From: Thalassoglobus neptunius
GTDB taxonomy: Bacteria > Planctomycetota > Planctomycetia > Planctomycetales > Planctomycetaceae
Direction of reading: 5' to 3'
Length of the DNA: 64,000 nt
Assembly (NCBI RefSeq): GCF_007859735.1
Contig: NZ_SIHI01000001.1
Coordinates: 728,170-792,169 of the forward strand
The position numbers were made by a program, and so were the translations under genes. The notes below the pieces were generated by a model. That model saw only the letters and a program-made list of their open reading frames with translations, did no database searches and was not told the origin of the DNA. Position 1 is the stretch's first letter, and every line of letters begins with the position of its first letter. Shown piece by piece: positions 46,117 through 55,701 of the stretch.

Positions 46117-46995
46117 GTGAAGTGGTTTTGGTGTTGTTTCTTTACATTCTGGCCCATTTTGGCTGTGATCGTTTGTCTGGCCTCTCCCAGCTTGGGATGG
46201 TGGTTCCCTGGAGCCTCAGCGTCTCCATTGGGCGAACGAATTGACGACCTGTTCTATATGATTTTGATCATTTCAGCGATCACCTTCATCGGAACGCAGG
46301 CTGGGCTGGCCTATGTCCTCTTTCGAGGTGCTGCTGATACCGACAAAGATCCCTCACACAAAGCGTGGTTTTCTCATGGAAGCCACGAACTTGAGGTCAT
46401 CTGGAGTGTGGTTCCTGCCTTCATCCTTCTCTTCATCGCCCTGTACCAGATGGACGTCTGGGCTGAGTATCGTGTGAAGGATGCGTTTCCACAGCAGAAG
46501 ATGAGATCCGTTCTGGAGCGTCTCGGACAGGAACGCGATGAGGACTCAAGTCTCGCTCTTGCAGAAGTCACCGCCCGACAATTCGAGTGGCGGATTCGAT
46601 ACCCGGGATTTGATCCTGAAACCGGCGATCTGCTTCCATTGATGCCGGAACCACAAGCAACAGATCTCTACGCAGTGAACGATCTTCATTTGCCGTCGAG
46701 TTCGCCTGTGATGATCAACTTGAAGACGATGGACGTTCAACACTCATTCTTCCTTCCAGAACTTCGCATCAAACAAGATGCCGTTCCGGGATTGGTGATT
46801 CCCATTTGGCTGGAAGCGAATGAGCAACGGACGTACCAGTTGTTGTGTGCTGAGCTTTGCGGGTGGGGCCACTACAAGATGAAAGCCCGCTTTGTCGCCG
46901 AATCTGAAGAAGACTTTCTCGACTATCTCCACCGACTCCACGAGGAGCAAAATTACGACCGCGTCGAGAACAGTGAAGACGTCGCTGCTGAATAA
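46117..46995 (+). CDS. coxB: Cytochrome c oxidase subunit II
   Basis: GTG start with AGAGG upstream. The 292-residue product has two membrane helices (about 43-70 and 92-112) and the CuA domain with H209 (DVQHSFFLPELRIKQDAVPG) and C244, E246, C248, H252, M255 (CAELCGWGHYKM). It accepts electrons from a cytochrome or cupredoxin. There is no fused cytochrome c domain, unlike caa3-type subunit II, which fits the separate dihaem protein just upstream. Confidence 0.96.
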   Translation: MKWFWCCFFTFWPILAVIVCLASPSLGWWFPGASASPLGERIDDLFYMILIISAITFIGTQAGLAYVLFRGAADTDKDPSHKAWFSHGSHELEVIWSVVPAFILLFIALYQMDVWAEYRVKDAFPQQKMRSVLERLGQERDEDSSLALAEVTARQFEWRIRYPGFDPETGDLLPLMPEPQATDLYAVNDLHLPSSSPVMINLKTMDVQHSFFLPELRIKQDAVPGLVIPIWLEANEQRTYQLLCAELCGWGHYKMKARFVAESEEDFLDYLHRLHEEQNYDRVENSEDVAAE

Positions 46996-47040
46996 CGGAT
47001 TTTTCCGAGTTTACTTAGAGATTAGTATTGGAGTGATGCG

Positions 47041-48876
47041 ATGAGTTCTATCGCAGCCACAGCTGGTTCTTCTGATCATGGCCATTCCGCCCATGGGGAA
47101 GACCGCCTTGCGCTTTTGAAAGCAGTGCCGTTCTGGTCGACTGATCACAAAGTGATCGGGATCCAGTTTTTGCTGACCACCATCCTGATGTTGATGGTCG
47201 GAGGTGCATTGGCACTGGGAGTTCGGTGGCAACTCTCATTTCCGTGGGAAAATATGCCGATTCTGGGTGCCTTGTTTGCCAACGCCGGTGGACAGGTTTC
47301 TCCAGAGTTTTACACGATGCTCTTTACGATGCATGCGACAGTGATGATCTTCCTCGTGATCATCCCTGTGCTCGCCGGAGCGTTCGGGAACTTTCTGATC
47401 CCGCTCATGATCGGTGCTGACGACATGGCATTCCCAATTCTGAATGCCCTCAGCTATTGGATCATGTGGCCGGCAGCCTTCTGTTTCGCTGCAAGTATGG
47501 TTTTCAACGACGGATTGGGACCGAACGCCGGTCCTGCCGCCGGGTGGACGTCATACCCAGCGCTTTCTGCAATTCCAGAAGCCGCTCCTGGTTCAGGTTG
47601 GGCACAATTCTGGTGGCTGCTTGGTGTGACCTTAGTTGGGGTCTCGTCAATGATGGGATCCGTCAACTACATGACGACCATCATCAACATGCGGGCTCCC
47701 GGACTGACGCTGTTCCGAATGCCAATGACAATCTGGGGAATGTTCATCACGGCCATTCTTCAGGCGTTTGCTCTGCCCGTTTTGACCGCTGCTGGCTTTA
47801 TGCTGATGGCTGACCGAGTCTTCGGAACGTGTTTCTTCGTTCCTTCAGGACTCGTCGTGAATAACGCTGCCCCCACAGTTGGTGGAGGACAAACCCTCTT
47901 GTGGCAGCACCTGTTCTGGTTCTACTCTCACCCTGCTGTGTACATCATGGTTTTGCCAGCGATGGGTATGGTTTCCGACATGCTGTCGTGCATGTGCCGC
48001 AAACCGCTTTTCGGTTACAAGCCGATGGTTTATTCGCTGGCAGCGATTGCTGGTCTTGGATTCATCGTCTGGGGCCACCATATGTTCATCTCGGGCATGA
48101 ACCCTGCTTTGGGAATGACGTTCATGGTGTCAACCATCATGATTGCTCTGCCATCAGCGGTGAAAGTCTTCAACTGGATCGGAACCATCTGGGGCGGACG
48201 TCCCGTCTTCAATGTTGTCTTTCTTAACTGTGTGGCATTTATCAGTATGTTCATCGTTGGTGGACTGTCTGGTATCTTCATGGCTGCAGTCCCTGTCGAC
48301 ATTTACATCCACGATACCTACTTCATTGTCGCCCACTTCCACTATGTGCTTTTCGGAGCGACACTCTTCGGCGTGTTCGGAGCGATTCAGTTCTGGTATC
48401 CGAAGATGTTCGGGCGTTACATGAGCGAAGGCTGGGGCAAGCTTCACTTCTTCCTGTCGTTTGCTGGTTTCAATGGAACATTCTTCCCAATGCACCTGCT
48501 GGGTGTTGCAGGAATGCCTCGTCGTTACGCGGACCCATACCTGTATCCATACCTTGAGCACCTGTTGCCGCTTAATCAGTTCATGACGCTCAGTGCATGC
48601 GTGATGGGCTTCGCACAGTTCATCCTGATCGGGAACATCATTCTGAGCTGGTTCTTCGGTAAGAAAGCTGGCCGGAATCCCTGGAATGCCAATGGTCTGG
48701 AATGGACGGCTCCATCGCCTCCTGGTCATGGCAACTTCGATATTCCTCCAATCGTGTATCGCGGCCCATACGAGTATTCTCATCCGGATCGCGAATCCGA
48801 TTTCTGGCCACAAACCGAACCGCCTGAAGCTCCGAAACCTGTTCCTCAACAGGACCCTGAACCAGCTCCGGCGTAA
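47041..48876 (+). CDS. coxA: Cytochrome c oxidase subunit I, A2 type
   Basis: 611 residues with twelve membrane helices. Haem a ligands H98 and H434, haem a3 ligand H432, CuB ligands H297, H346, H347, and the His-Tyr pair in FYSHPAVYIMVLPAMG (H297, Y301). The YSHPAVY form, in place of GHPEVY, is the published mark of A2-type haem-copper oxidases, in which Tyr-Ser substitutes for the proton-channel glutamate. A proline-rich C-terminal tail (PEAPKPVPQQDPEPAPA) follows. Confidence 0.97.
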   Translation: MSSIAATAGSSDHGHSAHGEDRLALLKAVPFWSTDHKVIGIQFLLTTILMLMVGGALALGVRWQLSFPWENMPILGALFANAGGQVSPEFYTMLFTMHATVMIFLVIIPVLAGAFGNFLIPLMIGADDMAFPILNALSYWIMWPAAFCFAASMVFNDGLGPNAGPAAGWTSYPALSAIPEAAPGSGWAQFWWLLGVTLVGVSSMMGSVNYMTTIINMRAPGLTLFRMPMTIWGMFITAILQAFALPVLTAAGFMLMADRVFGTCFFVPSGLVVNNAAPTVGGGQTLLWQHLFWFYSHPAVYIMVLPAMGMVSDMLSCMCRKPLFGYKPMVYSLAAIAGLGFIVWGHHMFISGMNPALGMTFMVSTIMIALPSAVKVFNWIGTIWGGRPVFNVVFLNCVAFISMFIVGGLSGIFMAAVPVDIYIHDTYFIVAHFHYVLFGATLFGVFGAIQFWYPKMFGRYMSEGWGKLHFFLSFAGFNGTFFPMHLLGVAGMPRRYADPYLYPYLEHLLPLNQFMTLSACVMGFAQFILIGNIILSWFFGKKAGRNPWNANGLEWTAPSPPGHGNFDIPPIVYRGPYEYSHPDRESDFWPQTEPPEAPKPVPQQDPEPAPA

Positions 48877-48999
48877 CACATTGTCCGATCCGTTCGTCAG
48901 AGACCTGCTTGCCGCTGCCCGGCTCATTTCTCTCTCAAATGGTTCACCTTCACTCAACATCCACTGAATTCCAAGCATCCCGAACTCATTCCGGTTTCC

Positions 49000-49974
49000 A
49001 TGGCTCCATCGTCAGCAACAACTCGATTTCATCGCTTTGCGATCTCCACGTTATGCGTGGCGATGGTGACGCTGGTGTTCGGTGCGTTGACGACGTCCAA
49101 GAACGCTGGCATGGCATTTCGGGACTGGCCGACCTCAGATGGTCAGGCGATGCTCACTTATCCGTGGTTGTCTGATTTCGCCCGGAACTGGGACAAGTTC
49201 CTCGAACATGGACATCGTCTCGCGGGGATGTTGATTGGTATCTGGTCAATCGCACTCGTCAGTGCTGCCTATGCGTTCAAGCAAAGCCGTGCAGTGAAGA
49301 TGCTGTCGATTGCGATTCTCATCGGAGTGATCTGCCAGGGTTTACTCGGCGGCTTCCGTGTTCAGTTGGACGAACGAGGTTTGGCCATGCTTCACGGCTC
49401 CTTTGCAGCGATTGTCTTTTCGCTGATGGGAGCAGCCATCGCACTCACAAGTCCGGGATGGGGTTCGCCCGAAACTGAAACATCTCGCGGGCAAATGCGG
49501 ATGATGAAGGTCCTCGCGATCGCAATCGTGATCGTTCTTGGGCTTCAGTATTTTCTTGGAGGACTCATTCGCCACCGCGGGACAGGTCTTCACGAGCACC
49601 TTGGACTCGGGATCTTGTCGCTGGCATTGATTTTCTTCAACTTCATCAACTGCGGAGGTTCGTCGAGCCAATGGCTTCGACGATCAGCAACGATTCTGGC
49701 ACTGATCGCTTTGGGGCAAGTCTTGCTCGGAGCTGGTGCCTGGATCTTTCGATTTGGGTTTGCCCCGATGGGATACGTTGCTGTCTCTGATTCAATTCAA
49801 CAAGTCACGCTCCGGACAGTCCACACTGTTTGGGGAATCGTGACGTTCCAATATGCGATTGTTCACCTGTTACGTGTTCTTCGCGTTGACCATCTTTCGA
49901 TCTTTGACCGAGAAGAACCTGTCGTGCTTCGTCGCCAGGATCAACAACTCGTGACAGAGGGAGGTCCTAAATGA
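49000..49974 (+). CDS. ctaA: Haem A synthase
   Basis: The 324-residue, eight-helix product of the COX15/CtaA family oxidises the methyl group of haem O to make haem A. Conserved histidines lie in FLEHGHRLAGMLIG, AMLHGSFAAIVF, GLHEHLGLGIL and LRTVHTVWGIV. It starts 124 bases after coxA, the widest gap in the first part of the cluster, and overlaps ctaB by four bases (ATGA), so the two are translationally coupled. Confidence 0.94.
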   Translation: MAPSSATTRFHRFAISTLCVAMVTLVFGALTTSKNAGMAFRDWPTSDGQAMLTYPWLSDFARNWDKFLEHGHRLAGMLIGIWSIALVSAAYAFKQSRAVKMLSIAILIGVICQGLLGGFRVQLDERGLAMLHGSFAAIVFSLMGAAIALTSPGWGSPETETSRGQMRMMKVLAIAIVIVLGLQYFLGGLIRHRGTGLHEHLGLGILSLALIFFNFINCGGSSSQWLRRSATILALIALGQVLLGAGAWIFRFGFAPMGYVAVSDSIQQVTLRTVHTVWGIVTFQYAIVHLLRVLRVDHLSIFDREEPVVLRRQDQQLVTEGGPK

Positions 49975-50924
49975 GTACTTCTGTCGCGAATCCAGTTGCT
50001 CCTTCGAAAGTTCCGCAGACCGCTGCCGACCTGGAACACGTGGACGTTCAATTTTCTCTCAGTAAACTCTGGGAAAACTATCGAGAACTGGCCAAGCCCA
50101 AGATTGCGTTGATGGTCTTGTTCTCCATGGGAGTTGGCTATCTGCTCGGCTCCGCGGGTGAATGGACACTGTGGCCTTTACTGAATGCCAGTGTGGGAGT
50201 CTTCCTCGCTGTTGTCGCATCGAGCTGTTTTAATCAGGCCATCGAAGCGACAACCGATTCCCGAATGGCTCGCACGAAGAATCGTCCGATTCCTGCTGGC
50301 AAGCTGACCGTTCAGCAGGTTTATCTGATTGCGATTGTCTGTTCGGTTTCTTCCTTTTTGTACCTTGTTTTGACGGTCAACATGTTGACCGCCGTTTTGA
50401 CCCTCGGAACAACCGTTCTTTACGCTGGCTTATACACTCCGCTGAAACGCTACTCGGTGTTGTGCACTGCTGTTGGTGCAATCCCGGGAGCAGCCCCACC
50501 GGTTCTTGGTTGGGTAGCAGCAGGGGGACAGCTGAACATGGTTGCGTTCTCATTGTTTGCAATTCTGTTCGTCTGGCAGTTTCCGCATTTTCTGGCGATT
50601 GCCTGGATGTATCGCGACGAATACCTTCGCGCGGGACTGAAGATGGTCCCGGGTTCGGGGCGTGAACAGATGGTCGGTCGCGTCGCGTTTGCTTATTCGC
50701 TGGTGTTAATTCCAATCAGTCTTCTTCCACGCCACTATGGATTGGCAGGAGACTTTTACGCGGTGGTCGCACTGATTCTTGGATTCATCTACGCAAGATC
50801 TTCCTGGAAGTTTGCAAAGGATGAGTCACGGCAGCAGGCACGTCGCGTTTTGTTTGCATCATTGTTCTATCTTCCGGGAGTCTTGCTGGCATTAGCCTTC
50901 GATCACCTCCGGCTGTTGAGTTAG
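49971..50924 (+). CDS. ctaB: Protohaem IX farnesyltransferase (haem O synthase)
   Basis: The 317-residue UbiA-family membrane enzyme attaches a farnesyl group to haem B. Landmarks: AKPKIALMVLFSMGVGYLLG, NQAIEATTDSRMARTKNRPI (the D-x-x-M-x-R-T-x-x-RP motif) and WQFPHFLAIAWMYRDEYLRA. It feeds haem O to CtaA, whose gene it overlaps. Confidence 0.95.
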   Translation: MSTSVANPVAPSKVPQTAADLEHVDVQFSLSKLWENYRELAKPKIALMVLFSMGVGYLLGSAGEWTLWPLLNASVGVFLAVVASSCFNQAIEATTDSRMARTKNRPIPAGKLTVQQVYLIAIVCSVSSFLYLVLTVNMLTAVLTLGTTVLYAGLYTPLKRYSVLCTAVGAIPGAAPPVLGWVAAGGQLNMVAFSLFAILFVWQFPHFLAIAWMYRDEYLRAGLKMVPGSGREQMVGRVAFAYSLVLIPISLLPRHYGLAGDFYAVVALILGFIYARSSWKFAKDESRQQARRVLFASLFYLPGVLLALAFDHLRLLS

Positions 50925-50979
50925 TACGAGTTGTCTGAAATTGATGCGGATTTGAGTTCCGCGATTGAGGTAATGATTC

Positions 50980-51939
50980 ATGTCTCACGAACACCATCCA
51001 CCTGCCCTCAAAATGGGGTTACCGATCCCCAATGCCAAGCTTGGCATGTGGCTGTTCCTTGGCACAGAGATCATGTTCTTCACGGCATTTATCGGATCCT
51101 ACATCGTCTTGTACTTTGGATCTGTGGATGCCAACGGCCGTAGCGCGTGGCCGACGGACACACACGTCACTCACATTAACATCCTCGCTGGTGGACTGAA
51201 CACGTTCATCCTGATCGTCTCCAGCTACTTTGTGGTTGTCGCCCACGAAGCGATGACGCTCAAAGACTTTGTCAAAGCCCGCAAATTCCTGTGGATGACG
51301 TTCGCACTTGCCTGCGTGTTCCTTGGAATTAAGTCCTACGAGTACTATGGAAAAATTCACTACGACATTCTCCCTGGGCATATTCCAGAGACCGCTGAGC
51401 AGTCAGTTCATAAGTTTCAGAACAACTTGAGTGACACGCTCGATCGAAAATTGAACGACTTGATCCCCGGGGATGCCCCACTGCATGTGAAACAGCTTGA
51501 AGTGCCGACAGCACTTCAAGACGCAGAAGGCGAACGTCTGATTCAGTTGAAAGCTTACTCCGCTCTGCATTCGGAATTCCTGAAGATTCGCGAAGCGATT
51601 TCGGCGGACAAACTGTCGATGGAACAAGCGAAAGTGAAGCTGAAACAGTTGCAGGAGAATGACACCTATGGCCACATCGTCTCAGGACTTCGTGTCTACG
51701 ATCCGATTGTCTATGGGAATCTCTTTTCGTCGACATACTTCCTGATGACCGGTTTTCACGCGATCCACGTTATCGTCGGAATGTTGCTGTTCGGAGCAGC
51801 TCTTGCGGTCGGCACCAGCCTGGACGAAAAGTGGACTGACTGGGTGGAGAACAGCGGACTGTACTGGCACTTTGTTGACCTGGTCTGGATCTTTTTGTTC
51901 CCGCTTCTTTACATCATTCCCGGAAACATTGGCCAGTAA
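50980..51939 (+). CDS. coxC: Cytochrome c oxidase subunit III with large hydrophilic insert
   Basis: The 319-residue product has the expected helices of a bacterial five-helix subunit III ([60 protein letters not shown]; then [40 protein letters not shown]). Between the third and fourth lies a hydrophilic, partly helical stretch of about 115 residues (about 125-243; [40 protein letters not shown]). Typical relatives of this type are about 200 residues, so the length excess is this insert. Confidence 0.93.
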   Translation: MSHEHHPPALKMGLPIPNAKLGMWLFLGTEIMFFTAFIGSYIVLYFGSVDANGRSAWPTDTHVTHINILAGGLNTFILIVSSYFVVVAHEAMTLKDFVKARKFLWMTFALACVFLGIKSYEYYGKIHYDILPGHIPETAEQSVHKFQNNLSDTLDRKLNDLIPGDAPLHVKQLEVPTALQDAEGERLIQLKAYSALHSEFLKIREAISADKLSMEQAKVKLKQLQENDTYGHIVSGLRVYDPIVYGNLFSSTYFLMTGFHAIHVIVGMLLFGAALAVGTSLDEKWTDWVENSGLYWHFVDLVWIFLFPLLYIIPGNIGQ

Positions 51940-51961
51940 TAAATAACTTGAAAGCGGTCTG

Positions 51962-52378
51962 ATGGATCACGCACACGACGACTCACACCCACACGTCAAT
52001 TACTTCGGCGTCTTTATCGCGCTGTGTATTTGCACAGCAATTTCAGTCGCATTTGACTTGATTGAGATCTCACCGATCTTGCTTGTTGGCCTTGTGCTGG
52101 CAATTGCGTTGGCCAAGGCGCTGTTTGTGATGACTTACTTCATGCACCTCAAGTTTGAGGGACGCTGGAAGTTTGTGGTGCTGGCCCCGACAGCAGTTCT
52201 GGCGGTCGGTCTCATGATTGCTCTCGCTCCTGACATGGCGATGCACTACTACACAATGGACACTCCACAATCCAAGATGGTTGTCGTCACTCACGGAGGT
52301 GATGGTCATCACTCCGAAGAGGGTGACGAAGGCCACCACGCTGAGGAAGAGCACGCGAGTCCGTCGAGTAGTCATTGA
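51962..52378 (+). CDS. Cytochrome c oxidase subunit IV-type protein
   Basis: The 138-residue product has three membrane helices (NYFGVFIALCICTAISVAFD, ISPILLVGLVLAIALAKALF, KFVVLAPTAVLAVGLMIALA) and the KALFVMTYFMHLKFEG block of the bacterial caa3-type subunit IV family. The C-terminus is His/Glu-rich (HGGDGHHSEEGDEGHHAEEE), as is the N-terminus (HAHDDSHPH), which might bind metal. It begins 22 bases after coxC. Confidence 0.9.
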   Translation: MDHAHDDSHPHVNYFGVFIALCICTAISVAFDLIEISPILLVGLVLAIALAKALFVMTYFMHLKFEGRWKFVVLAPTAVLAVGLMIALAPDMAMHYYTMDTPQSKMVVVTHGGDGHHSEEGDEGHHAEEEHASPSSSH

Positions 52379-52487
52379 GGACTGTCAAGAAACCGTCCTG
52401 TCAAGTTTGATCAAGCTCCTCTCGAACTGAACCGCTTTCGGTCCTTCGCCTGCATCCGAACTCGCAGGAGCCATCAGAGGAGTGATG

Positions 52488-53420
52488 ATGTCGATTGTTC
52501 ATGTTGACCAGTTGGAGCATTCTTACGGCGAACGCCACGCGCTCTCGGGAGTCAGCTTTGATGTCGAACGCGGTGAAGTCTTCGGCCTCCTCGGTCCGAA
52601 TGGGAGTGGGAAGTCGACGCTGTTTCGTGTTCTCTCAACTCTGCTCCCCCGTCAAAAGGGGATCGCGACCGTCAATGGCTTCGACGTTTCTGAACAATCT
52701 GATGATGTCCGTCGATCGATCGGCGTAACATTTCAGTCGCCCAGTCTCGACCTCAAGCTTACCGTCGGCGAAAACCTCAAACACCACGGCAAACTCTACG
52801 GGTTGAGCGGAAAACATCTCACGGAAAGATGTCACGAGGTGATGTCGCGGTTGGGTGTCGCTGATCGAGAACGCGACTATGCCGAGACCCTTTCCGGGGG
52901 ACTGAAACGACGCGTCGAAATCGCGAAAACGTTGCTCCACTCGCCAAAAGTTCTATTGCTCGACGAACCGAGTACCGGTCTCGATCCCGGCGCCCGACAT
53001 GATCTCTGGGCCACTCTGTTCGAATTACGTGAGGAAATGAACGTCACGATTCTTGTGACGACGCATCTCATGGAAGAAGCTGACCGATGTGATCGACTGG
53101 GAATCATCGACCTCGGAGAGATGATTGCCCTCGGGACGCCGAATGAGCTTCGATCGAAGGTCGGGGGAGACTCGATCACGATTCTCGGTGAAGAGATTGA
53201 ATCACTGGCTGAGGAATTGCGGACGAAGTTCTCGTGCGATGTGCAGACGCTCAACGAAGTGATTCGGATCGAGCACGAAAGCGGCCACGAACTCCTGGCA
53301 CAAATCGCAACGGAATATCCGGGCAGATTTCGTTCACTCACGCTTGGAAAACCATCTCTTGAAGATGTTTTCGTGAAGTTAACTGGACGCGGACTGATCG
53401 AAGCGGGAGAGGTTTCATGA
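52488..53420 (+). CDS. ABC transporter ATPase (DrrA/CcmA-like)
   Basis: ATG at 52488 follows AGAGGAG; two other starts lie 3 and 6 bases earlier. About 310 residues: Walker A GPNGSGKSTLFR, LSGGLKRRVEIAKTL signature, Walker B VLLLDEPSTGLDPG and TTHLMEEAD. The C-terminal domain (about 215-305) is that of daunorubicin-resistance-type exporter ATPases. Overlaps the permease gene by four bases. Within an oxidase cluster a role in haem or copper delivery is plausible but unproved. Confidence 0.93.
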   Translation: MSIVHVDQLEHSYGERHALSGVSFDVERGEVFGLLGPNGSGKSTLFRVLSTLLPRQKGIATVNGFDVSEQSDDVRRSIGVTFQSPSLDLKLTVGENLKHHGKLYGLSGKHLTERCHEVMSRLGVADRERDYAETLSGGLKRRVEIAKTLLHSPKVLLLDEPSTGLDPGARHDLWATLFELREEMNVTILVTTHLMEEADRCDRLGIIDLGEMIALGTPNELRSKVGGDSITILGEEIESLAEELRTKFSCDVQTLNEVIRIEHESGHELLAQIATEYPGRFRSLTLGKPSLEDVFVKLTGRGLIEAGEVS

Positions 53421-54268
53421 GTTCCGATCAGAATTCGAGTGACGTCGTACAATCCTCATTCTGGCTGGCAAGTTGGACTCTTGCCGTTCGGGAAGTTGTG
53501 CGATTCGTCCGTCAGCGGTCGCGACTGATTGGTGCGATCGGCCAACCGATTGTGTTCTGGATTCTCTTCGGAGCCGGTCTTCACGGAGCATTTCAGCTTC
53601 CCGGTGTTGAAGACACTCAGAGCCTGTCCTTTCAAGAGTACTTTCTGCCCGGAATTGCAGTCCTGATTGTCCTGTTCACGTCGATCTTTTCTTCGATCTC
53701 CGTCATTCAGGATCGCAACGAAGGATTTCTTCAAGGCGTCCTCGTTGCTCCGATTCCGCGATCAGCAATTGTCATGGGAAAGGTGCTGGGTGGTGCCATT
53801 TTGGCCATGATTCAGGCCGCCCTGTTTCTCATCGTTGCGCCGCTCCTTCACTGGATTGGACTGGCTCCAGCAATGAATCTGGCAAGTTCAATTTCCGGAA
53901 TGGTCGGAGCAACCTTGTTTTTAGCATTGATCGCCATAGGATTGACTGGTTTGGGGTATTTGTTTGCCTGGAAGATCAACTCAGTCCAAGGATACCACGG
54001 TGTCATGAGTTTGGTTCTTCTGCCGATGTGGCTTTTGTCCGGCGCGTTTTTCCCAGGGACGGGGAGTGTCTGGATGAGTTGGCTGATTCGCCTCAATCCC
54101 CTGACCTACGGAGTCGCCGGGTTGAGACGCTGCCTCGTCACCGACCCAGCTGTGCTTCAAGTGCTCCCTCCGTTTTGGGTCTGCCTCAGTGTGACTCTCC
54201 TGTTTGCAGCTGTCTGTTTGGCTGCGGACGTTTTTATTACCCGACGTGATCCCGCTGTTGCATCATGA
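53417..54268 (+). CDS. ABC-2 type permease
   Basis: The 283-residue product has six membrane helices in ABC-2 arrangement, with SFQEYFLPGIAVLIVLFTSI, DRNEGFLQGVLVAPIPRSAI and ALIAIGLTGLGYLFAWKINS. It overlaps both the ATPase gene before it and the SCO gene after it (ATGA at each junction), so all three are coupled in translation. Confidence 0.92.
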   Translation: MSSDQNSSDVVQSSFWLASWTLAVREVVRFVRQRSRLIGAIGQPIVFWILFGAGLHGAFQLPGVEDTQSLSFQEYFLPGIAVLIVLFTSIFSSISVIQDRNEGFLQGVLVAPIPRSAIVMGKVLGGAILAMIQAALFLIVAPLLHWIGLAPAMNLASSISGMVGATLFLALIAIGLTGLGYLFAWKINSVQGYHGVMSLVLLPMWLLSGAFFPGTGSVWMSWLIRLNPLTYGVAGLRRCLVTDPAVLQVLPPFWVCLSVTLLFAAVCLAADVFITRRDPAVAS

Positions 54269-55491
54269 TTTCCCCACCAAAACCCGAGTCCCTCGTCAAA
54301 GCCATCCTGTTTCTCGTCGCTTTTCTGGGTCCATGCGAAGCGCTGATTGGTCAGGAATCTGAAGAGACACCTGCCGAAATCGTCATCGAGCCGGGAACGA
54401 AGATCCCGCTGACGTATCGCGATGGGAAAGACGGGGACTACCGAGTTTGGAACCCCGAAAAGGTTGATGACTTCACCCTCGTTGACCAGACCGGAACCCC
54501 ATTCACAAACGAAGATCTGCTCGGGAAACCGTGGATCGTGAACTTCGTTTTCACACGTTGCAGCTATCAGTGCCCGCTGACCTGCAAGACGATGATGGAA
54601 TTCAACAAGCGGATTTCGGATATCGACTGCCGAATTGTGACGATCACCGTCGACCCCGAACACGATGATGTCGACCGGATGCAGATTTATTCGGAGATCT
54701 GGGGGGCTGATCCGGAACGCTGGATCTTTGCGACCGGAGAGCCGGAGGTCGTGTGGGATCTTATTCGCAAGGGCTTCAAGATTTCAGCCTGGGAGAATGT
54801 CGGGACAGACCGCGTTCCGGGAATGGAGTTCGCCCACGACAACAACATCATTCATGTCAGTGCTGATGGCGAAGTTTTGGGGCGATACGACTCCGTCGTT
54901 GCGGACGACATGACGACACTGAAAAACGTCCTGGAAGGGGAAATCGAAACTCCCGAGGACCACCGCCCGACAGCAGTTGAGGGTGACGAGAGCGTCACAA
55001 TCCGAGAGTACTTTGAGGGTGATCAGGCTGAGCCCGTCAATCCGCTCGACAAGTTGCCGGCTTGGGCCAAGCGGCTGCCGGGTGTGATTGCGATGCTGAA
55101 CTCGCTGGCCACGGTCTTGCTGATTCTGGGATACATTTTCATCAAATCGGGATACACATCGCTTCACAAAAAATCGATGCTTTTTGCCTTCGGAGTGTCA
55201 GTCGCATTCCTGGCTTGCTATCTCTCGTATCACTTTGCCCTCCACTACTACGCAGATTCCCCGGGGAAGCCGTTTGAAGGCACCGGTACGATTCGCATCG
55301 TTTACTTTTCGATTTTGATCAGCCATGTCATCCTGGCTGCACTTGTCCCAGTTTTGGCAATTGTCACCATTATCAAGGGGCTGAGAGCCTCCTGGGATTC
55401 TCATCGTCGGTGGGCGCGTGTGACATTTCCAATTTGGCTGTACGTGTCTGTGACAGGTGTTATTATTTACTGGATGCTTTATCGACTGTAG
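54265..55491 (+). CDS. SCO1/SenC copper chaperone fused to DUF420 membrane domain
   Basis: The 408-residue product has an N-terminal hydrophobic segment (about 10-28), a thioredoxin-fold SCO domain (about 65-225) with the copper site TRCSYQCPLTC (C99 and C103) and a His in EFAHDNNIIHV (H191 or H197), and then, from about 265, a four-helix DUF420 domain (AMLNSLATVLLILGYIFIKS, LFAFGVSVAFLACYLSYHFA, IVYFSILISHVILAALVPVL, FPIWLYVSVTGVIIYWMLY). SCO proteins build the CuA site; DUF420/CtaM-type proteins are separate oxidase-assembly factors in some Firmicutes. Here they are one polypeptide. Confidence 0.92.
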   Translation: MISPPKPESLVKAILFLVAFLGPCEALIGQESEETPAEIVIEPGTKIPLTYRDGKDGDYRVWNPEKVDDFTLVDQTGTPFTNEDLLGKPWIVNFVFTRCSYQCPLTCKTMMEFNKRISDIDCRIVTITVDPEHDDVDRMQIYSEIWGADPERWIFATGEPEVVWDLIRKGFKISAWENVGTDRVPGMEFAHDNNIIHVSADGEVLGRYDSVVADDMTTLKNVLEGEIETPEDHRPTAVEGDESVTIREYFEGDQAEPVNPLDKLPAWAKRLPGVIAMLNSLATVLLILGYIFIKSGYTSLHKKSMLFAFGVSVAFLACYLSYHFALHYYADSPGKPFEGTGTIRIVYFSILISHVILAALVPVLAIVTIIKGLRASWDSHRRWARVTFPIWLYVSVTGVIIYWMLYRL

Positions 55492-55701
55492 AGTCCGTTC
55501 ATCGTCCGATGGACATGATTCGCACGAGCACCATGGGTGACGTTGTTTTTCAACACCCCGCGCGAGTACACAGAATGGAGCATCCGTTACGGAATCAGCT
55601 TGGGAATTGATTCCCGTCTGGTCGGACGTTGAGACGATCTATCGTCGTCATGACGCTCGAAACAGGATTGTGCCCAACTTTAAAATGGAAGAGCCACAAC
55701 C

